Of a DNA stretch of 7,587 nucleotides, positions 5,451 through 7,587 are shown piece by piece. Source of the DNA: Planctomycetales bacterium (GTDB lineage Bacteria; Planctomycetota; Planctomycetia; Pirellulales; UBA7805); the NCBI GenBank assembly GCA_011772275.1, contig WVZU01000264.1, positions 1 through 7,587 on the forward strand, given 5' to 3'. Within the stretch, counting starts at the first letter, position 1; each line of letters begins with the position of its first letter. The notes beneath the pieces were generated by a model. That model saw only the letters and a list, made by a program, of their open reading frames with translations, was not told the origin of the DNA and did no database searches. Position numbers and translations under genes: made by a program.

Positions 5451-7076
5451 ATGTCCTCGCCATCCCACCAGTCGCTGGCGGATCGAACCGCTCGCATGCG
5501 GGCCCAGCAGCAACAGCTGGCCGAGGGGGGCGGTGCGGAAGCTGTTGAACGACAGCATGGCAGGGGGCGGTTGACGGCCCGCGAACGGATCGAGCGGTTG
5601 TTGGATCCTGGGACACCCTCCCTGGAACTGGGCCTCTGGGCCGGCTGGCAGATGTACGACGCCTTTGGCGGCGCCCCCGGAGCCGGCGTGGTGACCGTGT
5701 TGGGAAACGTGGCCGGCCGGTGCCATCTGATTGCCGCCAATGATGCAACCGTTAAGGCCGGCGCTTTCTTTCCCGCTACTACCAAAAAGCTCCTCCGCGC
5801 TCAGCGAATCGCCCTGATCAATCGCGTACCACTGATCTATCTGGTCGATTCGGCGGGTGTCTTCCTGCCGCTGCAGGAGGATGTGTTTCCGGACGAGGAC
5901 GACTTTGGACGCATTTTTCGCAATAACGCCGTGCTGTCAGCGGCCGGGGTCCCGCAGGTGGCCGCGATTATGGGGAACTGCGTCGCCGGTGGCGGCTACC
6001 TGCCGGTGCTGTGCGACAAGACGCTCATGACCGAGGGATCTGGGCTGTACCTGGCCGGGCCGGCCCTGGTCAAAAGCGCTATTGGGCAAGAGGTGTCTCA
6101 CGAGGAGCTGGGGGGCGCCGAAATGCACGCTCGCATCAGCGGCACGATCGATTATCGTGAACCGGACGACGAAAGTTGTTTGCGGCGGATCCGCGAACTG
6201 GCCGCAGTGATCCATCCGGACGCGACCCACCCCGCGCCGCCCTACACGCGGCAGACGGCCCGGCCCGCACTCCGGCCAGGGAGGGATTTGTACAACATCG
6301 TCAGCCCCGATCCGCGGGTCGACTACGAAGTTCGCGACGTACTGGAATGCCTGCTCGATGAAGGCTCCTTTCAAGAATACAAGGCTGAATACGGACAGAC
6401 CCTCGTCTGCGGCACCGCTCGGATCGATGGCTTTCCCGTGGGAATCGTGGCTAACCAGCACCACCAGGTGCGACCGGCCGCAGGGCCCATCCAGTTTGGC
6501 GGCGTGCTGTACGTCGACAGTGCCGAAAAAGCGGCACGGTTTGTGATGAATTGCAATCAAGACTGGCTGCCGATCGTCTTTCTGCACGATGTCAACGGCT
6601 TTATGGTCGGCCGGAGCAGCGAAGAGGCCGGGATCATCAAGGCGGGGGCCAAGCTGGTCAATGCGGTCAGCAATAGCCGCGTGGCGAAAATCACCGTCAT
6701 CATCGGCGGCTCGTTCGGAGCCGGCAATTACGCTCAGTGCGGCAAAGCTTACGATCCACGCTTCATCTTCGCCTGGCCGACGGCTCGCTGTGCCGTGATG
6801 GGAGCCGACCAGGCCACCTCCACGCTGCTGGACGTCACCGTGCGTAGCCTGCAGCGGCAGGGTAGCCAGGTGGACGCCGACGAACTGGCCGAACTGCGAG
6901 ATAAGATTCGCGGCGATTACGATCGCCAGACCGATGTCCGATACGCGGCCGCTCGAGGCTGGGTCGATGCCATCATCGACCCGGCCGAAACCCGCGAAAT
7001 CCTCGCCTTCGCACTCCAAGTCGCCACCCGACACGCCGAAGAAGGTCCCTTGCAGTGGGGGGTGTTTCAGGTGTAG
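5451..7076 (+). CDS. acyl-CoA carboxylase beta subunit (carboxyltransferase)
   Basis: The 541-residue protein is the carboxyltransferase subunit of a biotin-dependent acyl-CoA carboxylase. It moves the carboxyl group from carboxybiotin to an acyl-CoA in the cytosol. It has the two crotonase-like halves: N-half about 25-260, C-half about 280-530. The N-half contains RLTARERIERLLDPG (40-54), ANDATVKAG (96-104), YLVDSAGVFLPLQEDVFPDE (130-149) and the oxyanion-hole loop GNCVAGGGYLP (175-185). The C-half contains the matching loop GGSFGAGNYAQCGKAY (419-434) and WPTARCAVMG (442-451). The VDSAG-FLP-Q--VFPD and GSFGAGNY signatures favour methylcrotonoyl-CoA carboxylase (MccB) over propionyl-CoA or acetyl-CoA carboxylases, but family labels among these enzymes are unreliable and the substrate is unproven. 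No biotin carboxylase/carrier subunit is adjacent inside the window; it may lie elsewhere. The ATG has a strong AGGAGGAG. The stop TAG is the first triplet of a 7-base array. Confidence 0.93.
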   Translation: MSSPSHQSLADRTARMRAQQQQLAEGGGAEAVERQHGRGRLTARERIERLLDPGTPSLELGLWAGWQMYDAFGGAPGAGVVTVLGNVAGRCHLIAANDATVKAGAFFPATTKKLLRAQRIALINRVPLIYLVDSAGVFLPLQEDVFPDEDDFGRIFRNNAVLSAAGVPQVAAIMGNCVAGGGYLPVLCDKTLMTEGSGLYLAGPALVKSAIGQEVSHEELGGAEMHARISGTIDYREPDDESCLRRIRELAAVIHPDATHPAPPYTRQTARPALRPGRDLYNIVSPDPRVDYEVRDVLECLLDEGSFQEYKAEYGQTLVCGTARIDGFPVGIVANQHHQVRPAAGPIQFGGVLYVDSAEKAARFVMNCNQDWLPIVFLHDVNGFMVGRSSEEAGIIKAGAKLVNAVSNSRVAKITVIIGGSFGAGNYAQCGKAYDPRFIFAWPTARCAVMGADQATSTLLDVTVRSLQRQGSQVDADELAELRDKIRGDYDRQTDVRYAAARGWVDAIIDPAETREILAFALQVATRHAEEGPLQWGVFQV

Positions 7077-7129
7077 GGGCTAGGGGCTGGGGGCTGGGGG
7101 CTGGGGGCTAGGGATGAGGGAGAAAGGGT
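7074..7129 (+). repeat. 7-base tandem array starting at the carboxylase stop codon
   Basis: Eight 7-base units start at 7074: TAGGGGC twice, TGGGGGC three times, then the decaying units TAGGGAT, GAGGGAG and AAAGGGT. The first three bases are the stop codon. TAG occurs at 7074, 7081 and 7109, one in each reading frame. Runs of four or five G with three-base or shorter spacers give strong G-quadruplex potential on the coding strand. The unit sequence differs from the array after the GlmU-like gene, but period, G-richness, strand and placement are the same. Confidence 0.88.
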
Positions 7130-7150
7130 GAGGCCGCGGTGGTGAGGAGC

Positions 7151-7208
7151 GGGCGGATGGGACATGCAAGGCAGGGGGGATGCGAGGGGCGGATGGGACA
7201 TGCAGGGC
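7151..7208 (+). repeat. pair of 22-base direct repeats, 36 bases apart
   Basis: Bases 7151-7172 and 7187-7208 are identical except for one A/G difference (position 19 of the repeat). The shared core reads GGGCGGATGGGACATGCA. Offset between copies is 36 bases. With only two copies and no cas gene this is not a CRISPR array. It looks like a local duplication next to the 7-base array. Confidence 0.85.
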
Positions 7209-7587
7209 GGTCTTGTTTTTCCGAAATTTGTGACACCTTGGCTAATCGCAACCGTCGTTTTGGTAACACAAAAAGATCTTGAACAAGTGAACTAGAGATA
7301 AGGGAGTTAACAGCACGTTGTGCGCTCTGTATCTTGCGTTTCCAAGTCATTCCTATTGATCTGGCTGCGTTTTGACGGTTTGGTCGAGGCGGCAGTTGGC
7401 CGGTCTTTGGAGTGGTAGGGATGGATGGATCGGGTCATGGTTTTCGTCGGATCGAGGCCGGGTCGCGCGGGCGAGGAGAAGGCAGACAGAATCCAGGCGA
7501 GCCGCGATTTGCGTGGTTGCCGGGTGTTCAAAAGGCCCTGGGAAACCCCTGGTGGCCGTTGCAATCCGCTAAAGTGTTTCCACATTC
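7209..7587. other. intergenic stretch at the right edge, no gene recognised
   Basis: Composition is less G-skewed than the repeats before it. A plus-strand frame (7372-7572) and a minus-strand frame (7307-7585) are open but show no motif, no ribosome-binding site and mutually antisense, low-information sequences. TGACACC (7231-7237) and CGTC (7253-7256), 15 bases apart, resemble an ECF-sigma promoter but the match is short. An AAGGGAG (7300-7306) resembles a ribosome-binding site without a convincing start codon after it. This is probably the upstream region of a gene beyond the window. Confidence 0.5.

Noticed and set aside
5937..7034. 365-codon open frame on the minus strand, antisense to the carboxylase gene
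   Set aside because: It shows no recognisable motif and lies wholly opposite a gene with clear catalytic motifs. Long antisense frames are common in GC-rich genes.
7151..7208. Possible CRISPR array
   Set aside because: There are only two repeat copies with a 14-base gap, and no cas genes.
7231..7256. Possible ECF-sigma promoter (TGACACC, 15 bases, CGTC)
   Set aside because: The match is short and no gene is recognised downstream in the window. I mention it only in the description of the spacer.

Overview
The window looks like a piece of a high-GC planctomycete chromosome, probably of the Pirellulales type. This is an inference from gene content and protein flavour: a GlmU-like sugar nucleotidyltransferase/hexapeptide protein of the kind seen in Planctomycetes and Bacteroidetes, a primary-type sigma-70 factor without a recognisable region 1.1, and loosely packed genes with long structured spacers. 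No phylogenetic test was possible. The protein-coding genes are ordinary housekeeping types; I see no phage, transposase, CRISPR array or defence gene.

Layout. The left edge (1-45, minus) holds the 5' half of a tRNA-Leu(CAA) with a plausible promoter at 75-102. A small two-zinc-ribbon protein (149-571, minus) lies upstream in the same direction. A 556-base divergent spacer (572-1127) carries a long imperfect hairpin (773-846), GC-rich palindromes and a candidate promoter. The GlmU-like gene (1128-2378, plus) is followed by a 7-base tandem array (2376-2487), then metF (2528-3394, plus). metF meets an rpoD/sigA-type sigma factor gene (3395-5029, minus) tail to tail with no base between the stop codons. 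A second divergent spacer (5030-5450) carries a sigma-54-like promoter facing rpoD and a 16-bp hairpin. It leads into the beta subunit of a biotin-dependent acyl-CoA carboxylase (5451-7076, plus), again followed by a 7-base tandem array (7074-7129) and a pair of direct repeats (7151-7208). The last 380 bases hold no gene I can recognise.

The genes do not form an obvious pathway: cell-envelope or sugar-nucleotide metabolism (GlmU-like), one-carbon metabolism (metF), transcription (rpoD) and acyl-CoA carboxylation sit side by side. Only the GlmU-like gene and metF could share a transcript.

The most interesting signal is not a gene. Two unrelated genes end in G-rich 7-base arrays whose first unit begins with the stop codon itself. 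Both arrays put stop codons in all three frames and have G-quadruplex potential on the coding strand, and no conventional intrinsic terminator is visible at any 3' end in the window. Whether these arrays have a role in ending genes is a testable inference.
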